A DNA stretch of 64,000 nt from Bog-473 sp963770645. Its GTDB lineage: Bacteria > Actinomycetota > Acidimicrobiia > Acidimicrobiales > RAAP-2. The stretch lies in assembly GCA_963770645.1 (NCBI GenBank), contig CAVYQL010000005.1, positions 248,001 through 312,000 of the forward strand, given 5' to 3'. Position 1 is the stretch's first letter; each line of letters opens with the position of its first letter. Shown piece after piece: positions 17,867 through 25,226 of this stretch. Made by a program: the position numbers and the translations under genes. The notes under the pieces were generated by a model, which worked only from the letters and a program-made list of their open reading frames with translations, had not been told where the DNA came from and did not search any database.

Positions 17867-18928
17867 ATGGGTGACCTGCTGACGGCCACCAAGGACCTCA
17901 TGGCCGTCCCTTCGCTGAGCCGGCACGAGGCGGCGCTCGCCGAGCGGGTCGAGGCGGCGCTGGTTGCGTGCCCATGGCTCGAGGTCAGCCGCATCGGGGA
18001 CAACGTCGTGGCGCGCACCAACCTGGGCCTCTCCCAGCGGCTGGTGGTCGCGGGTCATCTCGACACGGTCCCGGCGAACGACAACGAGTCGCCCCGGATC
18101 GAGGGTGACACGCTCTGGGGTGTCGGCGCGTCGGACATGAAGGGCGGTCTCGCCGTGATGCTCGACTTGGCCACCACCGTGCGGGCGCCCGCGGTCGACG
18201 TCACGTGGTGCTTCTACGCGCGCGAGGAGATCGGCCGTGACGACAGCGGCTTGCTCGAGTTGTGGCAACGACGTCCCGACTTGCTCGACGGGGATGCGGC
18301 CGTGCTGGGCGAGCCGACGAACGCGCTCGTCGAGGCGGGCTGTCAGGGGACGATGCGCGTCCGTCTGACGCTGCGCGGCGTCCGGGCCCACACCGCGCGG
18401 CCGTTCACGGGGCGCAACGCCATCCATCGCATGGCTCCCGTGCTCCACGCTGTCGCGACGTGGCCGGGCCGTCACGTCGTCATCGACGGCTGCACCTACG
18501 CCGAGCAGCTCCAGGTGGTGGACATCGACGGCGGTGTGGCCAGCAACGTCGTGCCCGACGAGGCATCGGTGACGCTGAATCACCGCTACGCGCCCGACCG
18601 GCACGGGGCGGAGGCGGAGGGGTTCCTCCACGAGCTCCTCGACCCCGTGCTCGAGCTCGACGCGGGCGACGCCTGGGAGCTCCTCGACGCCGGCGACGGC
18701 GCGCCGCCGTCGCTCGACCATCCGCTGTTGAAGGCCTTGGTGGAGCGCAGCGGCGCGGCGCCCAAGGCCAAGGTCGGCTGGACCGACGTCGCGTCGTTCT
18801 GGGAGCACGGGGTGCCAGCGGCAAACTTCGGACCCGGCGACCCCCTGCTGGCGCACCACCCCGACGAACGGGTGACGATGGCCGCGCTGGAGCAGACCCG
18901 CGCCGTCCTCCTGGCCGTCATCGGCTGA
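17867..18928 (+). CDS. dapE: Succinyl-diaminopimelate desuccinylase
   Basis: DapE removes succinate to give LL-diaminopimelate. The 353-residue M20-family metalloenzyme shows GHLDTVP (first zinc His and Asp), GASDMKGG (bridging Asp), an EEIG motif (catalytic Glu plus zinc ligand) and a C-terminal GPGDPLLAHHPDE with the last zinc His. A dimerisation domain lies between. It starts 4 bp after the dapD stop. Together with dapC, dapD and dapF it completes the pathway from tetrahydrodipicolinate to meso-diaminopimelate. Confidence 0.93.
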   Translation: MGDLLTATKDLMAVPSLSRHEAALAERVEAALVACPWLEVSRIGDNVVARTNLGLSQRLVVAGHLDTVPANDNESPRIEGDTLWGVGASDMKGGLAVMLDLATTVRAPAVDVTWCFYAREEIGRDDSGLLELWQRRPDLLDGDAAVLGEPTNALVEAGCQGTMRVRLTLRGVRAHTARPFTGRNAIHRMAPVLHAVATWPGRHVVIDGCTYAEQLQVVDIDGGVASNVVPDEASVTLNHRYAPDRHGAEAEGFLHELLDPVLELDAGDAWELLDAGDGAPPSLDHPLLKALVERSGAAPKAKVGWTDVASFWEHGVPAANFGPGDPLLAHHPDERVTMAALEQTRAVLLAVIG

Positions 18929-18980
18929 CCCGGCCGATCACCGGCGCGCCCGCCGGCACCGTCGCGACGCCGCTACGCCG

Positions 18981-19772
18981 CTACGCCGCGGCGAGGCGCG
19001 ACAACGCGCCCGTCAACAGATGCAACTCTCCTTGGCCCGGAAGCCGGTCGACCCGGCGGTCGATGCGCTCGAGGACCTGCCCACCTTTGTCGCCGTTGAA
19101 GAGGTAGCGCACCAAGAAGTCGACTTCGCGCCGCGGCATCACACCCGAACCGACCGGCCGCCACCAGTGTGAGAGCGCGAAGCGGGTGAGGCGTTGGGCC
19201 CGTGCGCTGTCGCCGAGGCGCCGGGTTGCTTCGGTCGCGTAGAAGTCGATGTGTGTGCCTTCCTGCTTCATGATGCGGCGTAGGAGCTCGCGCAACGTCG
19301 GGTGGCCGGCGGTCTCGGCGAGGCGCGAGTAGCCGGCTTGCGTCGTCCATTCGTTGATGGCACCCCACGTCATGTGGAGCGCGACGAAGGCACGGCCGGC
19401 GAACGCGGCCGACGCGATGGTGCTCAGTGTCGTGAGGGCCTGGCGCCGGCGGCGGCCATGGCGCAGCGCGGCGATGCGGGGAGCACCCGCTTGCTCGTCG
19501 TGGGCCTCGAGCACCCGCGTGAGTGCCTCGCCGTGCCACATCTCCTCGAAGACCCAGCACGAGAGGAACGACGTGATCTCGGGGTCCTGGTGCGCCGGTG
19601 TCAAGAGCAGGTCGCGCAGGTAGCACACCGTGTGGTGCTCGACGTCGTGCATGTAGCGCAACGAGCGCAGGGCGTCGGCCGGCAAGGGCTGGTCCTTGAA
19701 GTCATCGAAGTCGATGCCTTCGAGATCCAACCGTCCAGCTCGGGACTTGTAGGAGTCGATGGTCGTACGCAT
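18981..19772 (-). CDS. Ferritin-like (di-iron-type) helical protein
   Basis: The 263-residue, mainly helical protein contains EEMWH (about 93-97) and EGTH (about 176-179) motifs spaced as in ferritin-like or acyl-ACP-desaturase-like four-helix bundles, plus a Glu/His-rich first helix (DVEHHTVCYL). It may bind a di-iron or di-manganese centre, but the substrate cannot be named. ATG 19772 is chosen because it begins with a charged helix (MRTTIDSYKS) and the 18 residues upstream look non-coding. It is divergent from the sigma factor gene with an 87-bp gap; whether the sigma factor controls it is open. Confidence 0.6.
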   Translation of the reverse strand: MRTTIDSYKSRAGRLDLEGIDFDDFKDQPLPADALRSLRYMHDVEHHTVCYLRDLLLTPAHQDPEITSFLSCWVFEEMWHGEALTRVLEAHDEQAGAPRIAALRHGRRRRQALTTLSTIASAAFAGRAFVALHMTWGAINEWTTQAGYSRLAETAGHPTLRELLRRIMKQEGTHIDFYATEATRRLGDSARAQRLTRFALSHWWRPVGSGVMPRREVDFLVRYLFNGDKGGQVLERIDRRVDRLPGQGELHLLTGALSRLAAA

Positions 19773-19859
19773 AGCGCCTACTATCCGGAGCACAGGATAG
19801 GCCCGGATGGGCGAAATTCCGGACATCCACCGAGGGGGGCGGCACCGAACAGGTCAGAG

Positions 19860-20435
19860 ATGGGGACCATCGACGAAGCCAGTGACGCCCAACTGGTGAC
19901 CTCCATCGCCCGCTACAGCGAGGTGGCACTGGCCGAGGTCTACCGCCGGCACGGCGGGGCTGTCTACGGCTTGGCCAGGCGGGTGCTCAACAACCCGACC
20001 GAGGCGGAGGACGTGACCCAGGAAGTCTTCCTGCGCCTCTGGAACCAGCCCGATCGCTACGACCCGACGCGGGGGTCGCTGCGCTCGTTCTTGCTGGCGC
20101 AGGCGCACGGACGCGCCGTCGACGCCGTCCGCTCCTCCAACTCGCGGCGCCTACGCGAAGCACGCGACGCCACACGCACCGCGGAGAGTGCCTACGACAT
20201 GCAGCACGAGGTGTGGGACCTCGCGGTGGCCGACCAGGTGGGACACGCCATGGGGGAGCTGCCCGAGGAGGAGCGACGCGCGATCGAGCTGGCGTACTTC
20301 GGTGGCCGCACCTACCGCGAGGTGGCGACGATGCTCGACCAGCCCGAGGGCACGATCAAGAGCCGCATCCGCAACGGCATGCGGCGCATGCGCGCGGCCC
20401 TCACGGATGCCGGGATCCGCGGGGTGGACGCGTGA
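19860..20435 (+). CDS. ECF RNA polymerase sigma factor (SigK-like)
   Basis: The 191-residue protein has sigma-2 (YRRHGGAVYGLARRVLNNPTEAEDVTQEVFLRLW, split between helices) and sigma-4 (LPEEERRAIELAYFGG, REVATMLDQPEGTIKSRI) domains and no sigma-3. The sequence pattern fits the ECF group whose partner is an RskA-type anti-sigma factor, which is exactly the next gene. ATG 19860 follows a purine-rich leader. The stop overlaps the GTG start of the anti-sigma gene, which keeps the two in stoichiometry. Confidence 0.92.
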   Translation: MGTIDEASDAQLVTSIARYSEVALAEVYRRHGGAVYGLARRVLNNPTEAEDVTQEVFLRLWNQPDRYDPTRGSLRSFLLAQAHGRAVDAVRSSNSRRLREARDATRTAESAYDMQHEVWDLAVADQVGHAMGELPEEERRAIELAYFGGRTYREVATMLDQPEGTIKSRIRNGMRRMRAALTDAGIRGVDA

Positions 20436-21214
20436 TGACCCACGAGGAGGCGAGCGAATTGCTCCCGGCCTATGCCCTCGACGCCGTCGACGGCGTCGAG
20501 GGTACTGAGCTCGAAGCGCACCTGGCGTCGTGCCCGCGTTGTCAGTCCGAGCTCGACGGGCTGCGCGAGGTGGCGGCCGCGCTGGGGAACTCGGTGGAGC
20601 CTTTGCCCGAAGGTCTGTGGTCGCACATCGCCAGCCAACTCCCCGAGCGCGAGGCCGACGAGGAGCCGCCGCCCATGCCGGCCCTTACCCCAGAGGGACG
20701 GACGCCCTCGCCCTTCCATGCTCCGGTCGAGGCGCGGCGTCGCCCGCGCCGTGTCGCGCTCACGACCCTGGGCGCCATCGCGGTGGCGGCGGCAGCGGTC
20801 GCCGTCGTCCTCGGCATCGGCCTCGTGCGCGCCGACAACCGGGCCTCGAACCTGCAGGCCCAGGCGGGGCAGCCGCCGTCGACGGTGGCGCATGCGCTCG
20901 ACACGCCGGGGCGCCAGCTGGTGGACCTGGACTCAAGGTCGCACACGCAGGTTGCCCAGTTCGTCGTCGTGCCCGACGGCCGGGGCTATCTCGTCGCGTC
21001 GTCACTTCCGTCCCTCGGCAGCGGGCGCACCTATCAGCTTTGGGGGATCGTCGGCAGCCGGGCCATCTCGCTCGGCCTGCTCGGATCCGCGCCGCACCAG
21101 GCCGCCTTCACCATGGCGGGGACGAACCGCCCCTCGCGCCTGTCCATCACGGCCGAGCCGGCCGGGGGCGTCGTCGCGCCCACGACCGCGATCGTGGCCA
21201 GCGGGACTGTCTGA
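20432..21214 (+). CDS. RskA-family anti-sigma factor, single membrane span
   Basis: The 260-residue protein has a cytoplasmic zinc anti-sigma domain with an HxxxCxxC motif (LEAHLASCPRCQSEL, about residues 28-42), a Pro-rich linker, one membrane helix (about 111-131) and an extracytoplasmic RskA domain. It should hold the adjacent ECF sigma factor inactive until regulated proteolysis. The GTG start (or ATG three bases on) overlaps the sigma stop. The stimulus is not evident from the neighbourhood. Confidence 0.88.
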   Translation: MMTHEEASELLPAYALDAVDGVEGTELEAHLASCPRCQSELDGLREVAAALGNSVEPLPEGLWSHIASQLPEREADEEPPPMPALTPEGRTPSPFHAPVEARRRPRRVALTTLGAIAVAAAAVAVVLGIGLVRADNRASNLQAQAGQPPSTVAHALDTPGRQLVDLDSRSHTQVAQFVVVPDGRGYLVASSLPSLGSGRTYQLWGIVGSRAISLGLLGSAPHQAAFTMAGTNRPSRLSITAEPAGGVVAPTTAIVASGTV

Positions 21215-21245
21215 CGGCTCAGCGCTGCTGTTAGGTTCACTCCTC

Positions 21246-22088
21246 ATGCCTGAGGACGCGCCGAAGAAGTCCAAGCCGATAGAGGTCTACGCCGAGGCCG
21301 AGCCGGTGAAGCTCGGTTCCATGCTGCTCACCCTCGTCGAGCCCCACCGCGGCCACGAGGTGGCCTACAACCGGTGGTACGAGCGGGACCACTTCTACGC
21401 CGGGTGCATGGTGGGCCCCTACAACTTCGCCGGGCGCCGCTACGTCGCCACCGCCGACCTCAAGGCGCTGCGCGACCCCGACCCCTCGGCCATCACGGGT
21501 GAGCCCGGACGGGGCTCGTACATCTCGGCCTACTGGGTGCTCGACGGCTACCACGACGTGTGGAACAAGTGGGCGCTGCGCCAGGTGAACGCGCTGCACG
21601 CGGCCGGGCGCATGTTCCAAGAGCGCGAGCACGTGCACACGCTCCTCTACAACTTCGCGTGGGAGCACCGCCGCGACCCCGACGGCGTTCCAGTGGAGCT
21701 CGCCCTCGACCACCCCTACCGCGGCTTCGTGACGGTCTTCATCGACCGCGACGAGTCGATCACCAACGAGGAGCTGTGGTCCTGGCTGCGCAACGAGCAC
21801 CTGCCCGGCCTGATGCCCGGCACCGACGCCGACCTGGTCGCCGCTTTCACCCCCATCGCGCTCGAGGTCGACGCGCCGGGCGACGTGCCGCGCGAGAAAG
21901 CCCGCGACAACCGGACCGTCCTGCTGTGGTTCTTGAACACCCCGCCCGAGGTGGCCTGGGAGCCGGTGATCGCCGAGCACCGGCGCCGTCTCGAGGAGGC
22001 CGGGAAGGGTAAGGTCGTGGCCGCGCTGCCCTTTATCCCCACCATCGTGGGGACCGACACCTACACCGACAAGCTCTGGGCCGACTGA
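21246..22088 (+). CDS. Conserved hypothetical protein, possible alpha/beta-barrel repeat
   Basis: The 280-residue protein is not assigned to a known pathway. It contains two similar blocks, RGHEVAYNRWYERDHFYAG near residue 35-53 and SITNEELWSWLRNEHLPGL near residue 175-193, each with an N/E-x-W...H pattern reminiscent of EthD-like dimeric alpha-beta-barrel repeats; this relation is tentative. No signal peptide or membrane span. TAGGTT (21232-21237) ends 8 nt before ATG 21246, consistent with its own leaderless promoter just after the anti-sigma gene. Confidence 0.6.
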   Translation: MPEDAPKKSKPIEVYAEAEPVKLGSMLLTLVEPHRGHEVAYNRWYERDHFYAGCMVGPYNFAGRRYVATADLKALRDPDPSAITGEPGRGSYISAYWVLDGYHDVWNKWALRQVNALHAAGRMFQEREHVHTLLYNFAWEHRRDPDGVPVELALDHPYRGFVTVFIDRDESITNEELWSWLRNEHLPGLMPGTDADLVAAFTPIALEVDAPGDVPREKARDNRTVLLWFLNTPPEVAWEPVIAEHRRRLEEAGKGKVVAALPFIPTIVGTDTYTDKLWAD

Positions 22089-22123
22089 GGCGACCAGCCG
22101 GGCCCGGGTCCGGTGTCTCAGTC
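22083..22123. terminator. Bidirectional hairpin terminator containing both stop codons
   Basis: GACTGAG (22083-22089) and CTCAGTC (22117-22123) form a perfect 7-bp stem, extended inside by a G/C-rich imperfect stem. The convergent genes end here, and each stop codon (TGA at 22086-22088 and its reverse counterpart at 22118-22120) is part of the stem. There is no U-tract, as is common in high-GC actinobacteria. Confidence 0.55.
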
Positions 22124-22912
22124 CCGCGCCAGGATCTCGACGTGGGGGATGACGAAGATGGCGTCGTCCGAGGCGGCCCAGCGCGTGAAGGCCGCCGCGA
22201 TCGCCTCGAGCTCGTCGGCGTCGCTCATCGAGTACTCGATCGCCTGGGTGGCGAAGCGCGAGTAGCGCACCCGGTCGGCCCACAGGGCACCCCACCAGAC
22301 CCGAGTCTCTGGGTCGGCGTAGGTCCACGTGGAGCTCGTCGCGGTCACGTCGGCGAACCCGGCCTCGTGGGCCAGGCCGAGTAGGCGCGGGCCGATGCGG
22401 GCGTCGTGCCCGTTGCGCGACGTCACGGCAAAGTACAGCTCGAGCCAGCGGTCGAGCATCGGGTCGGCCGGCGCCCAGGTGAAGGCGCCGTAGTCAGAGT
22501 CCCGGGCGGCCAGCACCCCCTCGGGGCTCAGGACGCGGCGGAGCTCGACCAGCGCGGCCACCGGGTCGCCGAGATGCTGGAGCACCTGGTGCAGGTGGAC
22601 CACGTCGAAGGACGCGTCGAGGTAGCCGAGGGCGAAGAGGTCGCCGACCTCGAAGTGCAGGTTGGCCAGGCCCAGCTCGCGCCCATGCGCCGCAGCCTGC
22701 GCCACGACGTCGGGCGCGGCGTCGAGGCCGATCACCTCGCCCGGAGCCACCAGCAGGGCCAGGTCGGCCGTGATGGTCCCCGGCCCGCAGCCCACGTCGA
22801 GCAGGCGCTGGCCCGGCCGCAGCTCGTGCAGCAGATAGGCACTGGAGTTCTCGGCCGTGCGCCAGGCGTGGCTGCGCAGCACGGATTCGTGATGCCCGTG
22901 CGTGTAGGTCAT
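22118..22912 (-). CDS. Class I SAM-dependent methyltransferase
   Basis: The 264-residue protein shows motif I LLDVGCGPGTIT (about 38-49), the acidic motif II GLDAAPD and motif IV DVVHLHQVLQHLGDP, typical of UbiE/small-molecule methyltransferases. The substrate is unknown. Its ATG at 22912 is only 14 bp from the GTG of the divergent glycosylase gene, so both promoters must overlap the opposite gene's start region. Confidence 0.85.
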   Translation of the reverse strand: MTYTHGHHESVLRSHAWRTAENSSAYLLHELRPGQRLLDVGCGPGTITADLALLVAPGEVIGLDAAPDVVAQAAAHGRELGLANLHFEVGDLFALGYLDASFDVVHLHQVLQHLGDPVAALVELRRVLSPEGVLAARDSDYGAFTWAPADPMLDRWLELYFAVTSRNGHDARIGPRLLGLAHEAGFADVTATSSTWTYADPETRVWWGALWADRVRYSRFATQAIEYSMSDADELEAIAAAFTRWAASDDAIFVIPHVEILARD

Positions 22913-22926
22913 GCGTACATTGTGGC

Positions 22927-23790
22927 GTGCCCGAATTGCCCGAGATGCAGGCGCTGTCGGAGCGCCTCGACGCGCTGCTGGCCGGCCAGACGTTGCGGCG
23001 AGCCGATCTGCTCGGGTTCTCCTCGCTCAAGACCTACGACCCGTCGCCCGACTCGCTCAAGGGTCATCGCCTCGTCTCTGTCGGGCGCCGGGCCAAGTAC
23101 CTCGTGTGGGAGTTCGACAACGCCACTCGCATCGTGCTCCACCTCTCCCAGGCCGGCCGTCTCGACGTGGAGGAGCCCCCGAAGAAGACGAAGCCACGGG
23201 GCGCGGTCGCCCGCTTCGTCTTCGGCGCAGGGGACGCCGGTCTCGACGGGGCGGGCACCGGGATCTTGGTGCGCGAATACGGTACGCAGCGCAAGGCGTC
23301 GTGGTGGGTGCTCGCACCGGGCGACGAGGGCCCGCTGGCCGACCTCGGGCCCGAACCGGGGAGCGAGGCCTTCGCCGCCTTCATCCGCACCAGCGACTCC
23401 AATCGCCACCTGACCACCGACTTGCGCGATCAGCACGTGGTGTCGGGCATCGGGCGCGGGTGGGGAGACGACATCTTGCAGCGGGCCAAGCTGTCGCCCT
23501 TCGCCTCACTGCGCTCTCTCTCGCCCGAGCAGCGCGAGGCGCTGCTCACCGCCGCCACCGACGTCCTGGCCGAGGCACTCGAGCTCGAGCGGGCGCGTCC
23601 GGGCGGGCTCTCCGAGTCGAGCCTGGGCGGCCGCTTCACGGTGCACGGACGCTTCGGCGAGCCCTGCCCCACGTGCGGGACGACGCTCCAGCGCGTGTCG
23701 TTCGAGTCCTACGAGATGGCCTATTGCCCGACGTGTCAGACGGGCGGCAAGGTGCTGGCCGACCGCCGCCTGTCGCGGCTGCTGAAGTAG
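22927..23790 (+). CDS. Fpg/Nei-family DNA glycosylase
   Basis: This 287-residue enzyme removes oxidised bases and nicks the abasic site. The mature N-terminus PELPE supplies the catalytic proline and glutamate after Met removal. The H2TH region (SGIGRGWGDDILQRAKLSP) is present and the C-terminal zinc finger is complete: CPTCGTTLQRV and YCPTCQTGGK. Residue composition differs from classical MutM, so a Nei-like paralogue is likely. GTG 22927 is preceded by TACATT (22916-22921) at 5 nt, giving a leaderless start in the 14-bp divergent gap. Confidence 0.9.
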   Translation: MPELPEMQALSERLDALLAGQTLRRADLLGFSSLKTYDPSPDSLKGHRLVSVGRRAKYLVWEFDNATRIVLHLSQAGRLDVEEPPKKTKPRGAVARFVFGAGDAGLDGAGTGILVREYGTQRKASWWVLAPGDEGPLADLGPEPGSEAFAAFIRTSDSNRHLTTDLRDQHVVSGIGRGWGDDILQRAKLSPFASLRSLSPEQREALLTAATDVLAEALELERARPGGLSESSLGGRFTVHGRFGEPCPTCGTTLQRVSFESYEMAYCPTCQTGGKVLADRRLSRLLK

Positions 23791-23798
23791 GGGGCATC

Positions 23799-24326
23799 AT
23801 GAGCGCTGCACCGACGGTGACCCTGCGTGACACCACGGCGGCCGACCTCGATGCCCTCGAGGAGTACTGGATCCCCGAGGTGCGCCGCTGGCTGGCCGGC
23901 ATGGACGAGCCGGGGGACCGGCGCACCGTCGAGGAGTACGTCGACCGGGCCATGTCGTCGGCCCGCGACGAGCCCCGGCTGCGCTACGACCTGGTGGCCG
24001 AGTCCGACGGGCGCTTCCTCGGCACGGGCCGCATCGTCGCCAGCGACCCGCCCAACGCCAGCGGTGACATCGGCTACGCCATCCGCCAGGGCGAGTGGGG
24101 CAAGGGCTATGCCACGGCCGTCGCCCGCCAGCTGCTCGACATCGGGTTCGGCCCGCTCGGTCTGCACCGCATCTGGGCGACCGTGCACCCCGACAACACG
24201 GCGGGCGTCCGCGTGCTCGAGAAGGTGGGACTGCGCTACGAGGGCCGGCTGCGCGACCACTACCGGGTGCCCGGGGGGTGGCGCGACTCGCTGCTCTACG
24301 CCGCGCTGGCCTCCGACACCGGTTGA
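23799..24326 (+). CDS. GNAT-family N-acetyltransferase (RimJ/RimL-like)
   Basis: A 175-residue acetyltransferase with the acetyl-CoA loop around residues 95-108 (GEWGKGYATAV) and the conserved C-terminal pattern IWATVHPDNTAGVRVLEKVGLRYEGRLRDHY. The start ATG 23799 lies 8 bp downstream of the glycosylase stop, so the two are co-transcribed. Proteins of this subgroup acetylate ribosomal proteins or small molecules; the substrate cannot be read from the sequence. Confidence 0.85.
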   Translation: MSAAPTVTLRDTTAADLDALEEYWIPEVRRWLAGMDEPGDRRTVEEYVDRAMSSARDEPRLRYDLVAESDGRFLGTGRIVASDPPNASGDIGYAIRQGEWGKGYATAVARQLLDIGFGPLGLHRIWATVHPDNTAGVRVLEKVGLRYEGRLRDHYRVPGGWRDSLLYAALASDTG

Positions 24327-24339
24327 CGCAGCCTGGGCA

Positions 24340-24981
24340 CTAGTTGAAGGTGCGGACCACCGTGACCACCTTGCCGAAGATGGTCACGTCGTCGGCCCCG
24401 GCCCCGTCGAAGACCATCGGTTCGTAGGCGGCATTGGCCGGCATGAGCGTCACCCGGCCGCCCTTACGGCTGAAGGTCTTCACCGTGGCCTCGCCCTCAC
24501 CGATGCCGGCCACCACCACGTCGCCGTTGTTGGCCTCGGGCTGCTGGCGCACCACGACGTAGTCTCCGTCGTAGATCCCGGCCTCGACCATGGAGTCCCC
24601 GCGCACCCGCAGCATGAACGACGGCCCGTTGCCGGTGAACTGCTCCGGCATGGGCAGCAGTTCCTCGATGTTCTCCTCCGCCAGCACGCCGGTGCCGGCC
24701 GCCACGTCGCCGACGAGCGGCACGTTGTGCACCGCGGCCGCAGGGAGCTTCGACGTGGTGTCGCGGTCGAAGTGCACCTGGATCGCCCGCGGCTTGGACG
24801 GGTCCCGCGACAGGTAGCCCTCACGCTGGAGGACGGCCAGGTGCGTGTGCACGGTGGCCGAGGAGGTGAGGCCCACCGCCTCGCCGATCTCCCGCACCGA
24901 CGGCGGGTAGCCCCGGTCGCGCTGGCTGTCGGCGATGAAGTTGAGGATCTGCATCCGCTTCCCGCTGAGGACTTCGGCCAT
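24340..24981 (-). CDS. lexA: LexA repressor
   Basis: LexA represses the SOS regulon and self-cleaves when RecA filaments form. The 213-residue protein has the N-terminal winged helix (MQILNFIADSQRDRGYPPSV, SSATVHTHLAVLQ), the cleavage bond Ala95-Gly96, and the catalytic Ser130 (RGDSM) and Lys168 (ATVKTF). ATG 24981 is supported by the GAGGGAGG Shine-Dalgarno upstream. Two LexA-type boxes lie about 90-155 bp upstream, so it is autoregulated. Other boxes in the window define its local targets. Confidence 0.97.
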   Translation of the reverse strand: MAEVLSGKRMQILNFIADSQRDRGYPPSVREIGEAVGLTSSATVHTHLAVLQREGYLSRDPSKPRAIQVHFDRDTTSKLPAAAVHNVPLVGDVAAGTGVLAEENIEELLPMPEQFTGNGPSFMLRVRGDSMVEAGIYDGDYVVVRQQPEANNGDVVVAGIGEGEATVKTFSRKGGRVTLMPANAAYEPMVFDGAGADDVTIFGKVVTVVRTFN

Positions 24982-25072
24982 GGCGTCCCTCCCTCTATTC
25001 GTGCCACCGACCCCGGGCTGCTGCCGCTTCGGGCTGGCGACCCCGGCAGCGCCGCCGGGGTCGTCCCGGGGG

Positions 25073-25086
25073 CGAACATCCGTTCG
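25073..25086. promoter_or_regulatory. LexA box upstream of lexA
   Basis: CGAACATCCGTTCG is a perfect GAAC-N4-GTTC palindrome located 92 bp upstream of the lexA start, as expected for autoregulation. Confidence 0.8.
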
Positions 25087-25121
25087 TTCCGGACCAACAT
25101 AGCCAGCTGGGCGACCAGAAG

Positions 25122-25135
25122 CAAACACCTGTTCG
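25122..25135. promoter_or_regulatory. Second, imperfect LexA box upstream of lexA
   Basis: CAAACACCTGTTCG matches the LexA palindrome except for A instead of G in the first half-site. It lies 36 bp beyond the perfect box and is nearly identical, with its flanks, to the site at 27387-27400. Confidence 0.55.
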
Positions 25136-25226
25136 CTGTCGACTGCCGTGGAGACACCTGTTGCAGCGAGGCCACCGAGCCGGCCTCCGGTGGGTCAGCG
25201 GGAGGTGCGCCGATCACGGCGGCACC

